Source: an uncultured Muribaculaceae bacterium (GTDB taxonomy: Bacteria; Bacteroidota; Bacteroidia; Bacteroidales; Muribaculaceae). Taken from it: DNA of 64,000 nt. The position numbers were made by a program, and so were the translations under genes. The stretch covers positions 1 through 64,000 of the forward strand of contig CAJTYH010000009.1 of the NCBI GenBank assembly GCA_910583675.1, in the 5' to 3' direction. The notes beneath the pieces are model-generated. The model worked only from the letters and a program-made list of their open reading frames with translations, did not search any database and was not told where the DNA came from. The first letter of the stretch is position 1. Every line of letters begins with the position of its first letter. Shown here one piece after another: positions 37,406-46,683 of the stretch.

Positions 37406-38191
37406 ATGAAACTCAAGAGACTATTTTTATCCGTTCTGTTGCTCCTCTCTATCCTTACAACATGGGCAGCAGAAGATTGGAATGTTCCCAAAGAACACAT
37501 CACCTACGATGTGATGTACAAATGGGGACTTATCAACAAAAAAGCAGGTTCTGCCACCATAGCAACATATCCGGATGCAATCCCCGACAAATTCCGGGCA
37601 CACCTCAGCGCGGCATCAGCACCATGGGCTGATAAATTCTTCATGGTTCGTGATACCTTGAAAGGTCTTATCGACAAAAACACGCTGCACCCCTCGTATT
37701 ATGAAAAAATAGCCCATGAAGGGGGCGCTTACGATCGCGACATATTGATTTACAAATATTCGGGAGACTCCGTTACTGCGAATGCACAGATGTGGCGCAA
37801 ACGCAAGAAAGAGACAGACATACGAAAACTTGACAACGTCACACACACGGCCAAAGGCTTGACCATGGACATGCTCTCCGCCTTTTACTATATGCGGCGC
37901 ATACCATATGCCGAGATGCAGAAGGGGGAATCGGTCACGCTGAACGTATTCTCTGGAAAGAAGAAGGAGCGCCTGACAATCCATTACCAAGGGCGTGAGG
38001 ATGTAGAAATAAACAAGAAAAAATACCCGTCATACCACATTACATTCACATTTACCACGGCCGGAGGCAAGACAAGTTCCGACAATATGGACGCATGGAT
38101 CTCATCCGGCACAGACCGCATCCCACTGCTCCTTGAAGGGAAACTTCCGGTGGGTAAAGTCCGCGCCATATATTCCGGAAAATTGAAATAA
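37406..38191 (+). CDS. DUF3108-family exported protein, copy 2
   Basis: A 261-residue protein with a signal peptide (LFLSVLLLLSILTTWAAE). It shares order and motifs with the preceding gene: HITYDVMYKWGLINKKAG near the start, LTMDMLSAFYYMRRIPYAEMQKG in the middle and GKLPVGKVRAIYSG at the end. The two are therefore tandem paralogues that have diverged well apart. Function unknown; export to the periplasm is expected. It is followed by the promoter of the glycosidase gene at 38198, so it is probably the last gene of the SecB-like operon. Confidence 0.82.
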   Translation: MKLKRLFLSVLLLLSILTTWAAEDWNVPKEHITYDVMYKWGLINKKAGSATIATYPDAIPDKFRAHLSAASAPWADKFFMVRDTLKGLIDKNTLHPSYYEKIAHEGGAYDRDILIYKYSGDSVTANAQMWRKRKKETDIRKLDNVTHTAKGLTMDMLSAFYYMRRIPYAEMQKGESVTLNVFSGKKKERLTIHYQGREDVEINKKKYPSYHITFTFTTAGGKTSSDNMDAWISSGTDRIPLLLEGKLPVGKVRAIYSGKLK

Positions 38192-38197
38192 AATCGT

Positions 38198-38205
38198 TAA
38201 CTTTG
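38198..38205 (+). promoter_or_regulatory. -7 element of the GH43/GH117-like gene
   Basis: TAACTTTG matches TAnnTTTG, 65 bases before the start codon at 38270. I see no clear -33 element. Confidence 0.6.
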
Positions 38206-38269
38206 CGGCGAATTAACCCTAATTTATTATTTTCTTTGACCTACTTACCATAAATTAACGATTGTACTT

Positions 38270-39280
38270 ATGAAAAAACTGTTTGCCGCCATTGCCGCAA
38301 CACTTTGTGGCGCATATCTGATCAGTGCTGCAGAAGCGCCGGCTCCCCTCTATCGCGACCCTGTCACAGACGGAGCAGCCGATCCATGCCTGATATTCAA
38401 CCGCGACACCAAGGAATGGTGGATGCTATATACCCAAAGACGCGCCAACAGCGAGACAGCAGATGTAGCATATTGCTACGGCAACCCCATCGGAGTGGCA
38501 TCAAGCGACGACGGAGGTGCGACATGGGTATACCGTGGAACACTTGACCTGGATTTCGAACCGGGACATAACACTTTCTGGGCACCCGACGTAGTCTGGC
38601 ATGATGGAAAATACCATATGTTCGTATCCTATATAAAAGGTGTGCGCAACCATTGGAGCGGTATGGCCACAATGATGCATTATACCAGTCCTGACTTGTG
38701 GAATTGGAAATTCGAAGGCCCCGCCGTACTTCCCAAGGAAAATGTAATAGATGCTACCCTGCTACGAAAACCGGACGGTGAATGGCGCATGTGGTACAAG
38801 TGGGACAGCAAATCGCTTTATGCCGACAGCAAGGATCTCCGCAACTGGAAAGGAACCGACAAGGCATCCATATCAGACAGACCCCACGAAGGTGCAAAGG
38901 CTTTCCGGTTCAAGGACAGATATTGGATCATAGTTGACGAATGGGCCGGAATGGCGGTCTACAGCTCAGACGACCTTGAGAACTGGACAAGACAGGACAA
39001 GATGATACTTGACAAACCTTCACAGAGGGCAGAAGACCGCCCGTCGGGATCGCACGGAGATGTGATCGTGGCAGGAGACCGGGCGTATGTGTTCTACTTC
39101 ACACATCCGGGACGTACTGCACACGGACATGCCCCGCTTGACGAAAACGGCAATACCCCTTACGAACTGCGCAGATCATCCATACAAGTCGCGGAACTGG
39201 AATTGACCCCTGAAGGAGAACTCGTCACCAAAGACCGCAATCTTCCAGTGGACATCTCCCTCCCACGCCAGATAGACTGA
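38270..39280 (+). CDS. Secreted GH43/GH117-like five-bladed propeller glycosidase
   Basis: A 336-residue protein with a signal peptide (MKKLFAAIAATLCGAYLISA). The rest is a five-bladed beta-propeller of the GH43/GH117/GH130 type. The first blade has DGAADPCLIFN, a likely catalytic Asp. HNTFWAPDVVWHDGKYHMF is a typical blade edge, NVIDATLL may supply the pKa-setting Asp, and EGAKAFRFKDRYW may supply the acid Glu. Family-level specificity cannot be read from sequence. Given the adjacent sulfatase operon and the later GH35 enzyme, activity on sulfated galactans or host glycans is a fair guess. It ends in a strong terminator overlapping the thymidine kinase stop region. Confidence 0.78.
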   Translation: MKKLFAAIAATLCGAYLISAAEAPAPLYRDPVTDGAADPCLIFNRDTKEWWMLYTQRRANSETADVAYCYGNPIGVASSDDGGATWVYRGTLDLDFEPGHNTFWAPDVVWHDGKYHMFVSYIKGVRNHWSGMATMMHYTSPDLWNWKFEGPAVLPKENVIDATLLRKPDGEWRMWYKWDSKSLYADSKDLRNWKGTDKASISDRPHEGAKAFRFKDRYWIIVDEWAGMAVYSSDDLENWTRQDKMILDKPSQRAEDRPSGSHGDVIVAGDRAYVFYFTHPGRTAHGHAPLDENGNTPYELRRSSIQVAELELTPEGELVTKDRNLPVDISLPRQID

Positions 39281-39292
39281 GAAAATATCCTT

Positions 39293-39325
39293 AAGACTGC
39301 TGCCCTGTGTGTCAGCAGTCTTTTT
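39293..39325 (+). terminator. Intrinsic terminator after the propeller glycosidase
   Basis: AAGACTGCTG (39293-39302) pairs with CAGCAGTCTT (39313-39322) around a 10-base loop, then TTT follows. It extends into the 3' end of the converging thymidine kinase gene at 39312. Confidence 0.85.
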
Positions 39326-40010
39326 CTATTTCTGCAAGCAGTTCGGGGAACGGGAGGCTGTGCCTGGTCGACTGCTCAATCCGCTTGTTCCGCCAGCATT
39401 TGCGGCATACGGCGATATAACGTTCGTCACCACCGATCTCTACCTGTGCACCTTCCGTAAGAATATCTCCATTTTCGTCTATACGGGCATTGACGATGGT
39501 CTTATGGCCGCAAGTGCAAGTAGACTTTATCTCATCTATCGTATCGGCGATCTCAAAAAGGCGTTTGGAACCCTCGAAAAGATTTGTCTTGAAATCGGTA
39601 CGCAAGCCGTAGCATATCACATTGCTGCCAAAATCATCTACAACGCGCGAAAGCTGATCTACCTGCGATGCAGTCAGAAATTGAGCCTCATCTACAAGAA
39701 ACCAATCTACCACCGCATTGATGGTCTTGAAATACTCCTTGGCATACTGGTAAAGATCTGTCTCCGGATATATATATATGCATTCCCGCTCAATGCCGAT
39801 ACGGGACTTTATCACATTCCTGTTGTCACGGGTATCTATCACAGGCTTCATGCAAAGGTAACGCATGCCGCGTTCCTCAAAGTTATAAGCCGTGGTCAGC
39901 AGCAGCGCGGTTTTTGCCGAGCCCATAGTGCCGTATCTGAAATAGAGTTTGCCTTTGCGGTTCAAGGTGAAATTTGCGTTTAAGATGTTTCTGACCGTAA
40001 AGATAGTCAA
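39312..40010 (-). CDS. tdk: Thymidine kinase (type II)
   Basis: About 232 residues. It phosphorylates thymidine with ATP for salvage. The P-loop reads GTMGSAKT, the lasso/active-site segment has WFLVDEAQFL (catalytic Glu), and the CYGLRTDF strand and two Cys pairs (CTCG near residue 165 and CRKC near 205) form the structural zinc site of type II enzymes. The first 18-20 residues (MTIFTVRNILNANFTLNR) precede the normal family start KLYFRYG, so the true start may be the in-frame TTG near 39965; no in-frame ATG lies between. It is single-gene and convergent with the propeller glycosidase. Confidence 0.93.
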   Translation of the reverse strand: MTIFTVRNILNANFTLNRKGKLYFRYGTMGSAKTALLLTTAYNFEERGMRYLCMKPVIDTRDNRNVIKSRIGIERECIYIYPETDLYQYAKEYFKTINAVVDWFLVDEAQFLTASQVDQLSRVVDDFGSNVICYGLRTDFKTNLFEGSKRLFEIADTIDEIKSTCTCGHKTIVNARIDENGDILTEGAQVEIGGDERYIAVCRKCWRNKRIEQSTRHSLPFPELLAEIEKDC

Positions 40011-40077
40011 ACTTTCTTATACGCTACTATATCACCAAAAGGAAATTTTGAACACTTGTCCCGGCATGCACGATTAC

Positions 40078-41019
40078 TCATCTGCCATTACCGGAAGAGG
40101 GCGCCGACGCATTCACGTTGCCGGCTTCTGCAATTTCCACATAATATACCGAGAATACTATCAGGATCATGGCCAGCATCTGCCACCAACTGAAATGATC
40201 TTGTCCCAGAACATAACTTGCCACAGCGGCAACCACAAGGATAAGGTATCCGTACAGTGCAACCACCGTCGCCGACAGGTTGCGCAGTCCTACCGCTATG
40301 AGCAGATAACCCAAGGAGGTGGGGAACACCAGAACAAAAAGTAACACCATCATGGGAGCGGAAAACAACGGCTGACTTAGAACGGGAGCATCCCAACCCG
40401 TAAAACAAATCATCACTAACGAGGAAAACATCCCACCTAAAAACGTCCATTTGGAAATGGTCACATTGTCAACATGCTTTACCATCTGTTTCTCAAAAAC
40501 CAGATAAAGAGCATACAGTACAGACGAGACCAAACATAGCATGTTACCCTTGAGCGGTGCCGAAGCCGTGTCCGAGCTTTTCTGCGTAAGTATGATCACC
40601 AATGCACCGGCCAATCCAAGCAGGATTCCAATGATCTTCTTTGGTGTCATACGTTCCTTTAAAAATATCACACATATCGCAAACACCCATACAGGCTGCA
40701 TGCATATGAAGATTGACGATGAAATCGGGGTTGTATAGGTCAGACCCTCCAGCAGGAAAAACATGTACCCGAACACGCAAACCGCTCCCAATGCAAACAT
40801 ACGCAACTTTTGCAACCCGGTCGTAGGAGTGGCCTTGTCACGAGTGAAAAGCCCTGTCACCCAAAAACTGATACTGCCAAAGACCAGACGCAACACCACA
40901 CCGGAGAACGACGACATCCAGACTGGAAGAAGATACCGCAATGCGTTCTCATTCAGTCCGGAGAACGTCTTTGAAAAGATCATGGCAATATTGCCCTTGG
41001 TTTTCCCTTTCATAAACAC
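40078..41019 (-). CDS. EamA/DMT-superfamily membrane transporter
   Basis: A 313-residue inner-membrane protein with about ten hydrophobic segments and the two-fold EamA repeat. The first repeat covers about residues 25-155 (SSIFICMQPVWVFAICVIFLKERMTPKKIIGILLGLAGALVII) and the second about 165-300 (FPTSLGYLLIAVGLRNLSATVVALYGYLILVVAAVASYVLG). The ERMTPKKIIG loop at the end of the first repeat is a family hallmark. Members export metabolites or amino acids; the substrate is unknown. ATGs at 41019 and 41013 are both possible. It is divergent from bioA, which might suggest a vitamin link, but that is weak. Confidence 0.85.
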   Translation of the reverse strand: MFMKGKTKGNIAMIFSKTFSGLNENALRYLLPVWMSSFSGVVLRLVFGSISFWVTGLFTRDKATPTTGLQKLRMFALGAVCVFGYMFFLLEGLTYTTPISSSIFICMQPVWVFAICVIFLKERMTPKKIIGILLGLAGALVIILTQKSSDTASAPLKGNMLCLVSSVLYALYLVFEKQMVKHVDNVTISKWTFLGGMFSSLVMICFTGWDAPVLSQPLFSAPMMVLLFVLVFPTSLGYLLIAVGLRNLSATVVALYGYLILVVAAVASYVLGQDHFSWWQMLAMILIVFSVYYVEIAEAGNVNASAPSSGNGR

Positions 41020-41103
41020 GCTGTTGAATAACTGTTTAATATAACAAACATTCAGGCACTATAGTTGCAACATACTATATTTTACCATGATTGGATTTCT
41101 TCG

Positions 41104-41111
41104 TATCTTTG
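41104..41111 (+). promoter_or_regulatory. -7 element of the biotin operon
   Basis: TATCTTTG matches TAnnTTTG. It lies inside the longer open frame from 41087, so translation of bioA should begin at 41135. No BirA-type operator (a paired TTGTAAACC-like palindrome) was seen. Confidence 0.7.
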
Positions 41112-41134
41112 CAATGAAAAAAAGAAACATCAAA

Positions 41135-42451
41135 ATGTCAGATACCGACTCGCTTTCACTGGCCTCGCTTTCCGACTCTTGGGATCGGGAACATCTGTGG
41201 CATCCATATACATCAGCAATCGATCCACTCCCCACATACAAAGTCGTCGCAACGCACGACAACCGTATAGTTCTTGCAGACGGGACGGAACTCATTGACG
41301 GAATGTCCTCCTGGTGGGCGGCCATCCATGGATACAACCATCTTGAGATCAATGCGGCCGCAAAAGAGCAGATCGACATAATGAGCCATATAATGTTCGG
41401 CGGACTCACCCATGAACCCGCCATAAGGCTCGGCAAGCTGTTGCTGGAAATGGCTCCGCCGTCAATGCACAACATCTTTTATGCCGATTCCGGATCAGTC
41501 GCCGTGGAGGTGGCCATGAAAATGGCGATACAGGCGGCCATAAGTCGTTCAGGTTCACATGCCAAGACTAACTTCGCTACCATACGTTCCGGATACCATG
41601 GCGACACATGGAACGCCATGAGCGTATGTGACCCGGTCACCGGCATGCATGGCGCTTTCGGATCCGCCCTCCCGGTACGCTACTTCGTGCCTCAGCCGGC
41701 CTCCCGTTACAACGGGGAATGGCATCCTGAGGACATAAAACCGTTGCGTGAGCTTCTACAGCATAAATCCGAAGAGATAGCCGCCGTAATACTTGAACCC
41801 ATAGTACAGGGAGCGGGCGGCATGTGGTTCTACCATCCGCAGTATCTCCGGGAGACACGCAAATTATGCGACGAATTCGGCGTATACCTCATCTTCGACG
41901 AAATCGCCACCGGATTCTGGCGAACAGGCAAAGCATTCGCCTGGGAACATGCAGGAGTGGAACCCGACATCATGTGCGTAGGCAAGGGGCTTACAGCAGG
42001 TTACCTGACCCTCAGCGCCGTATTGACCACCGAGGAGATAGCACGGACAATATCGAATGGGGAAGCCGGAGTGTTGATGCACGGGCCTACGTTCATGGCC
42101 AATCCGCTTGCTTGCGCCATCGCATGCGCATCATTGGAACTGCTTAAAAAGCAACCGATGCCGCAGATACTACGGAATATGGAAAGTCGCCTCCAAGAGG
42201 GGCTGGCACCTGCAAAGGAACTGACTGAAGATGTGTCCGACGTACGCGTCCTGGGATCAATCGGAGTGATAGAAGTCAAACAACCGGTGGACGTAGGACG
42301 TTTTCAAAAAGAGTGCGTGCGTCGCAAAGTCTGGATAAGACCGTTCGGCAGGAACATATACGTGATGCCCCCGTACATAACACCGGATGAAGACCTGACA
42401 CGCCTCACTCATGAGATGATCGAAATAATACGCTCCGGAAAATGGAAATAA
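41135..42451 (+). CDS. bioA: Adenosylmethionine-8-amino-7-oxononanoate aminotransferase
   Basis: A 438-residue PLP enzyme that converts KAPA to DAPA, with S-adenosylmethionine as amino donor. Conserved parts: [94 protein letters not shown] and [13 protein letters not shown], which carries the PLP lysine near residue 282. The ATG at 41135 is chosen because the promoter lies at 41104-41111. Its 3' end overlaps bioF by 10 bases. It is the first gene of bioA-bioF-bioGC-bioD. Confidence 0.95.
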   Translation: MSDTDSLSLASLSDSWDREHLWHPYTSAIDPLPTYKVVATHDNRIVLADGTELIDGMSSWWAAIHGYNHLEINAAAKEQIDIMSHIMFGGLTHEPAIRLGKLLLEMAPPSMHNIFYADSGSVAVEVAMKMAIQAAISRSGSHAKTNFATIRSGYHGDTWNAMSVCDPVTGMHGAFGSALPVRYFVPQPASRYNGEWHPEDIKPLRELLQHKSEEIAAVILEPIVQGAGGMWFYHPQYLRETRKLCDEFGVYLIFDEIATGFWRTGKAFAWEHAGVEPDIMCVGKGLTAGYLTLSAVLTTEEIARTISNGEAGVLMHGPTFMANPLACAIACASLELLKKQPMPQILRNMESRLQEGLAPAKELTEDVSDVRVLGSIGVIEVKQPVDVGRFQKECVRRKVWIRPFGRNIYVMPPYITPDEDLTRLTHEMIEIIRSGKWK

Positions 42452-43584
42452 GAAAACATCTTCAGCAACTGCACGAAGAAGGGAACTATCGGGAAATACC
42501 TACCGTTACCCCTTTGACGGTCACCGATTATTCCACCAACGACTATATGGGGCTGGCTGCCGATGCCACATTGCAGGCAAAGTTTTTTGCAGACCCCATT
42601 TCATCAACCGTGCCACTCACATCCTCGGCGGCACGCCTGTTGGCTGCACGGCAAATCGAATACACCAACCTTGAGGTGTTCCTCTCCTTGCTGTACAAGA
42701 AGCGTCGTGGAACGGATACGGCGGCATTGCTTTTCAACAGCGGGTATCACGCCAACACCGGGCTTATCTCCTCCATCGCAGACCGTGACACGCTTATCGT
42801 GGCAGACCGGTTGGTGCACGCAAGCATCATAGACGGGATAGTGCTCTCGCGAGCCTCCTTCCTGCGGTTCCGCCATAACGATTTCGACCATCTGGAGCAA
42901 ATCCTGGCTCACAAAAGCCACGCATACAAGCATATCCTTGTCATCGTCGAGAGCGTCTACAGCATGGACGGTGACCAGGCAGACATGGAGCGGCTGATCT
43001 CACTTAAACGGAAGTATCCAAACATCCTGCTTTATGTGGACGAAGCGCACGCTTTCGGCGTTCTCGGGCCTAAGGGGCTTGGATTGGCGGTGGCAAGCAG
43101 CGCCCCGGGTGAAATAGACATCGTCGTCGGCACATTCGGAAAGGCAGCCGCCTCCATGGGCGCGTTTGCCATCACCGGCCTTGACATGCACGATTATCTC
43201 GTAAATACAGCCCGCAGCTTCATTTTCTCTACCGCGTTGCCCCCCATGAGCGCGGCTTGGACACGATTCACAGTCGGAAATCTCATACAGAAAGACAACC
43301 GGCGGGAATATCTGCAACGCCTCGGAGTGCAACTGAGCGAAGTGCTGAACAAGTATTGCGACCACAAAACGGTACCATCGCACATACAACCGCTCATCGT
43401 AGGAGATCCGAAGAAGGCGGTAGACCTCTCCCGGCAATTGCTGTCACGATATGGGATAAAAGCGCTCCCGATACGCAAACCGACAGTCGCCGCCGGCACC
43501 GAACGCCTGCGCTTCTCCCTCTCATCAGCAATGCTGCCGCGCGACATCGAAACCCTTGACAAAGCACTGGGGGAACTTATTTGA
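42442..43584 (+). CDS. bioF: 8-amino-7-oxononanoate synthase
   Basis: A 380-residue PLP enzyme that condenses pimeloyl-ACP (or -CoA) with alanine to KAPA. The [13 protein letters not shown] start, [30 protein letters not shown] and [14 protein letters not shown] (PLP Lys in GTFGKA, near residue 235) are all family markers. It overlaps bioA by 10 bases and stops 65 bases before the bioG-bioC fusion. The N-terminal about 20 residues are short and charged compared with E. coli BioF, but the catalytic core is complete. Confidence 0.93.
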   Translation: MEIRKHLQQLHEEGNYREIPTVTPLTVTDYSTNDYMGLAADATLQAKFFADPISSTVPLTSSAARLLAARQIEYTNLEVFLSLLYKKRRGTDTAALLFNSGYHANTGLISSIADRDTLIVADRLVHASIIDGIVLSRASFLRFRHNDFDHLEQILAHKSHAYKHILVIVESVYSMDGDQADMERLISLKRKYPNILLYVDEAHAFGVLGPKGLGLAVASSAPGEIDIVVGTFGKAAASMGAFAITGLDMHDYLVNTARSFIFSTALPPMSAAWTRFTVGNLIQKDNRREYLQRLGVQLSEVLNKYCDHKTVPSHIQPLIVGDPKKAVDLSRQLLSRYGIKALPIRKPTVAAGTERLRFSLSSAMLPRDIETLDKALGELI

Positions 43585-43649
43585 CCTCAAGCAAGCCCTC
43601 ACGATCATATGGATTCAAGGGCTTGCCTAGAAGGAACCGATCATTATCA

Positions 43650-45074
43650 ATGAAGAAAGAATATATCCTGCATGAAGGCAACAGCAGACTCATCCTCATC
43701 TTCCTGGGATGGGGAATGGATCCGTCCCATTTCCGCACCCTGAGAAAAAACGGATATGACATCCTGGCCGTGTACGATTACACGGGCTACCACGACGGCT
43801 GCGGTGACGAGGCGCGATTTGCCGACATAGTCGCCGGATATGCCGAAACCGTGGTTTTCGGATGGTCTTTCGGCGTGCGGGTGGCCTCCTCGTTCCTAAG
43901 AAACCATGGGAAGAGCCTGCCGCTGACGCGCACGGTCGCGATAAACGGAACTGCAACCCACATACACGACCGTCTCGGCATACCTCCGGCCATATTCAAC
44001 GGCACATTGGCCGGGCTATCGGAAACCACATTGCGAAAATTTCACAGGCGCATGTTTGCCGACAATGCCGGATACTCGCATTTCATGTCAAATCCACCGG
44101 CGCGCGCATTATCGAACCTTATAGAGGAACTGCGCACTTTCGGCGCCCTACCTGCGATTGACGCCACGGACGTATGGGATATCGCAGTGATCTCGGAAGC
44201 GGATCATATTTTCCCCTACAAAAACCAAGTGGCAGCATGGAGCCGAAACAACGTGGTCACATTGAAAGGCGCGCCACACTTTCCCGACATACAGGCACTA
44301 TTGGATCGGCTTGTGGTTGACAAGGGACTGGTGGCGACAAAATTTTCCCATGCCACGAAAACATATGCCGACAACGCATACGTGCAGACCATGGTGGCAC
44401 AGGAACTATGGAAGCAGACATCCCGCTTCATAAACCACATGACAGCTTCCCCACGGGAAGTGCTTGAAATCGGATTCGGAAACGGCACCCTCACACAAGC
44501 CTACGCCGACAAGTTGCAGGGCTGCCATCTAAGGCTATGGGACATTGCACCCATGCCGATGCCCCCCTATGCGCCGTCAGATGCAAGCATGGAGTGCTGC
44601 GATGCCGAAATCGCCATATCATCAATCAAAGCCGGCAGCGTTGATCTGTTGCTGTCATCATCCACAATGCAATGGTTTCATTCCGTACCAAAATTCATCG
44701 GGAAACTACCCTTGGTACTTTCCCTCCATGGAATTGCCGCCATTGCTCTATACGGGAAAGGCACATACGGCGAAATAGAATCAGTCACAGGACGATCCCT
44801 AAGCTATCCCTCACTCGAGATTCTTTCCGATGCAGCCCGGGAAAGCGGCCTGAGGATACTGTACAGCGCAGAAAAACGAAAGAGCATCTGCTTCAAATCG
44901 GTAAACACCCTTCTGAAACATCTAAAACTGACCGGAGTAAACGCGCTCGGAGGCGACGATGGAGCACAAGCCTCCGCATTAAGGCTAATGCGCTCATATC
45001 CGACACTTCCGGACGGATCCGCTCCGCTTACGTACCATCCTCTCTATCTCATATTGCAGAAAGATCATGAATAA
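43650..45074 (+). CDS. bioGC: BioG-BioC fusion: pimeloyl-ACP methyl ester esterase and malonyl-ACP methyltransferase
   Basis: A 474-residue bifunctional protein. Residues about 1-215 are BioG (DUF452), an alpha/beta hydrolase with LGWGMDPSHF, the nucleophile elbow GWSFG near residue 75 and a late His in GAPHFPD near 205. It removes the methyl group from pimeloyl-ACP. Residues about 225-474 are BioC, a class I SAM-dependent methyltransferase with motif I VLEIGFGNGT near 270 and SSSTMQWFHS near 340. It starts the pathway by methylating malonyl-ACP. ATG at 43650 is chosen over a frame from 43581 that overlaps bioF. Such fusions are known in Bacteroidetes. The 3' end overlaps bioD by 8 bases. Confidence 0.93.
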   Translation: MKKEYILHEGNSRLILIFLGWGMDPSHFRTLRKNGYDILAVYDYTGYHDGCGDEARFADIVAGYAETVVFGWSFGVRVASSFLRNHGKSLPLTRTVAINGTATHIHDRLGIPPAIFNGTLAGLSETTLRKFHRRMFADNAGYSHFMSNPPARALSNLIEELRTFGALPAIDATDVWDIAVISEADHIFPYKNQVAAWSRNNVVTLKGAPHFPDIQALLDRLVVDKGLVATKFSHATKTYADNAYVQTMVAQELWKQTSRFINHMTASPREVLEIGFGNGTLTQAYADKLQGCHLRLWDIAPMPMPPYAPSDASMECCDAEIAISSIKAGSVDLLLSSSTMQWFHSVPKFIGKLPLVLSLHGIAAIALYGKGTYGEIESVTGRSLSYPSLEILSDAARESGLRILYSAEKRKSICFKSVNTLLKHLKLTGVNALGGDDGAQASALRLMRSYPTLPDGSAPLTYHPLYLILQKDHE

Positions 45075-45708
45075 AGCTTTTTTTATAAGCGGCATAGATA
45101 CGGATGCCGGCAAAACATACTGCACAGCGTGGCTTGCAAGGAAACTAATGAACGAAGGACATTCCGTAATAACACAGAAGTTCATACAGACCGGTTGCAC
45201 GGATGAATCGGAGGATATTGTCTTGCATCGTAAACTAACCGGACAACCGTTGCTTCCGGAAGACAAGGATGGCACAACCGCTCCATTGATATATACACAC
45301 CCCTGCTCACCGCAGCTTGCCGCACGATTAGACCGACGCGACATACCGCTCGAAGTTATAGACGAATCCACGAGGAAACTGCTTGACCGTCATGAATATG
45401 TACTGGTAGAGGGTGCGGGGGGACTGATGGTGCCTGTGACCGATACATTCTTCACTATAGATTATGTAGCATCCCGCAAGCTCCCGCTTATCCTTGTGGT
45501 ACATGGGGGCCTCGGCTCCATCAACCATATCGTGCTTTCTCTGGAAGCTATCGCAAGACGAGGCATTGAACTCCACACCGTGCTGTACAATACCTATTTC
45601 GACTCCGACCCTTTGATAGCAGAAGACACCCATGCCTTCATAAGCCGTTACCTGTCGCGCGAATTTCCCCGGACAAAGATTTTAGATGTCCCAAGGATTC
45701 ACATTTGA
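45067..45708 (+). CDS. bioD: Dethiobiotin synthetase
   Basis: A 213-residue ATP-dependent carboxylase that closes the ureido ring of DAPA to form dethiobiotin. The P-loop ISGIDTDAGKTY at the N terminus and the VEGAGGLMVPV segment near residue 117 are diagnostic. The HPCSPQLAAR segment near 78 contacts DAPA. It overlaps the bioGC stop codon by 8 bases and is the last gene of the operon. bioB, which would finish the pathway, is not in the window. A T-rich stretch follows the stop codon. Confidence 0.94.
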   Translation: MNKAFFISGIDTDAGKTYCTAWLARKLMNEGHSVITQKFIQTGCTDESEDIVLHRKLTGQPLLPEDKDGTTAPLIYTHPCSPQLAARLDRRDIPLEVIDESTRKLLDRHEYVLVEGAGGLMVPVTDTFFTIDYVASRKLPLILVVHGGLGSINHIVLSLEAIARRGIELHTVLYNTYFDSDPLIAEDTHAFISRYLSREFPRTKILDVPRIHI

Positions 45709-45753
45709 ACGGGCTTTTAATTTTTTTAAGCAGCGTAATCCGGCATAAATAGC

Positions 45754-45761
45754 TAACTTTG
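45754..45761 (+). promoter_or_regulatory. -7 element of the DEDDy exonuclease gene
   Basis: TAACTTTG matches TAnnTTTG, 24 bases before the start codon at 45785. Confidence 0.6.
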
Positions 45762-45784
45762 TAGAATCAAACAATCTTAAGGAG

Positions 45785-46423
45785 ATGCTCAGCATTTCAA
45801 AACAGCAGCTTATGGAGTTTCCCGAGGTCAAATATCCCGGGAAAGTGATCCTTGTGGATTCACCCTCCAAAAGCAGAAGCGCACTTGCATACTTGAACAA
45901 GGTTTCCCAGGTCGGATTCGATACCGAAACGAGGCCATCCTTCCAGAAATATCGTCATTACAATGTCAGCCTCATGCAGATCTCCGTGGATGACGAATGT
46001 TTCCTCTTCCGACTAAAACAGATCGGATCCCTTGACGCACTTGTAAGATTCCTTGAACGTGAGGATATTCAGAAAATCGGCCTGTCCCTTAAGGACGATT
46101 TCCACTCTATAGAAAAAATCGCGCCATTTTCCCCGGCCGGATTCGTAGAGCTTCAATCATTCGTAAAAGAATATGAGATCGCCGATAATAGCCTACAACG
46201 CATATTCGGCATAATATTCAACCAACGGATATCAAAGAACCAGCGCCTTACCAATTGGGAAGCGCAGGAACTTACAGTCAACCAGCAAAACTATGCAGCA
46301 ATTGACGCATGGGCTTGCCAATTGATATATAACCATCTAATTGCCGGAAGATTCGATCCATCCCTTTCACCATACATAATGGAGGAACTCGAACCCGGAC
46401 ATGAACTCCGGCACAACAACTAA
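45785..46423 (+). CDS. DEDDy-type 3'-5' exonuclease (RNase D-like)
   Basis: A 212-residue exonuclease domain. The three Exo motifs are in order: VGFDTETRP (Asp46 and Glu48), a middle IGLSLKDDFHSI with the second Asp, and NYAAIDAWACQLIY with Tyr and the last Asp. This is the DEDDy pattern found in RNase D, WRN and related proteins. There is no HRDC domain, so it is shorter than E. coli RNase D. It may trim tRNA or other RNA 3' ends or act on DNA; the sequence does not decide. A small membrane-protein gene follows after 11 bases. Confidence 0.88.
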   Translation: MLSISKQQLMEFPEVKYPGKVILVDSPSKSRSALAYLNKVSQVGFDTETRPSFQKYRHYNVSLMQISVDDECFLFRLKQIGSLDALVRFLEREDIQKIGLSLKDDFHSIEKIAPFSPAGFVELQSFVKEYEIADNSLQRIFGIIFNQRISKNQRLTNWEAQELTVNQQNYAAIDAWACQLIYNHLIAGRFDPSLSPYIMEELEPGHELRHNN

Positions 46424-46434
46424 CACCCTGCAAC

Positions 46435-46641
46435 ATGAAGCGTGCTATAATCATACCCGCGATCTTATCGGTATATCTGATTGTAATGGTGGTACTCGGA
46501 TGGCCTTCATATGTCAGTGGCGCCACTTCCGCATTACTTTATTTCGGAGGTACCGCCATATGCCTTCTGTGCATAGTGCTCTTGCACTTCAACCTCAAAC
46601 GATCCGCCATCCGCCGAAAGAAGGGGAAGGAAAATCAATGA
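46435..46641 (+). CDS. Small two-helix membrane protein
   Basis: A 68-residue protein with two hydrophobic helices (about residues 4-24 and 33-53) and a basic tail (NLKRSAIRRKKGKENQ), predicted to place the C terminus in the cytosol. It begins 11 bases after the exonuclease gene and ends 42 bases before the peptidase gene, so it belongs to the same transcript. I do not recognise a function. Confidence 0.75.
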   Translation: MKRAIIIPAILSVYLIVMVVLGWPSYVSGATSALLYFGGTAICLLCIVLLHFNLKRSAIRRKKGKENQ

Positions 46642-46683
46642 CACATCTCAAGTCATGATTAACAATCTATATAACACCATAAA

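Noticed and set aside
29693..39280. A polysaccharide utilisation locus
   Set aside because: Sulfatases and a propeller glycosidase are present, but there is no SusC/SusD pair, hybrid two-component system or anti-sigma factor, so I do not call a PUL.
39965..40010. TATCTTTA near 40000 on the minus strand as a thymidine kinase promoter
   Set aside because: The last base does not fit the consensus and no -33 element is at the right distance. It is noted only as a reason to doubt the first 18 residues.
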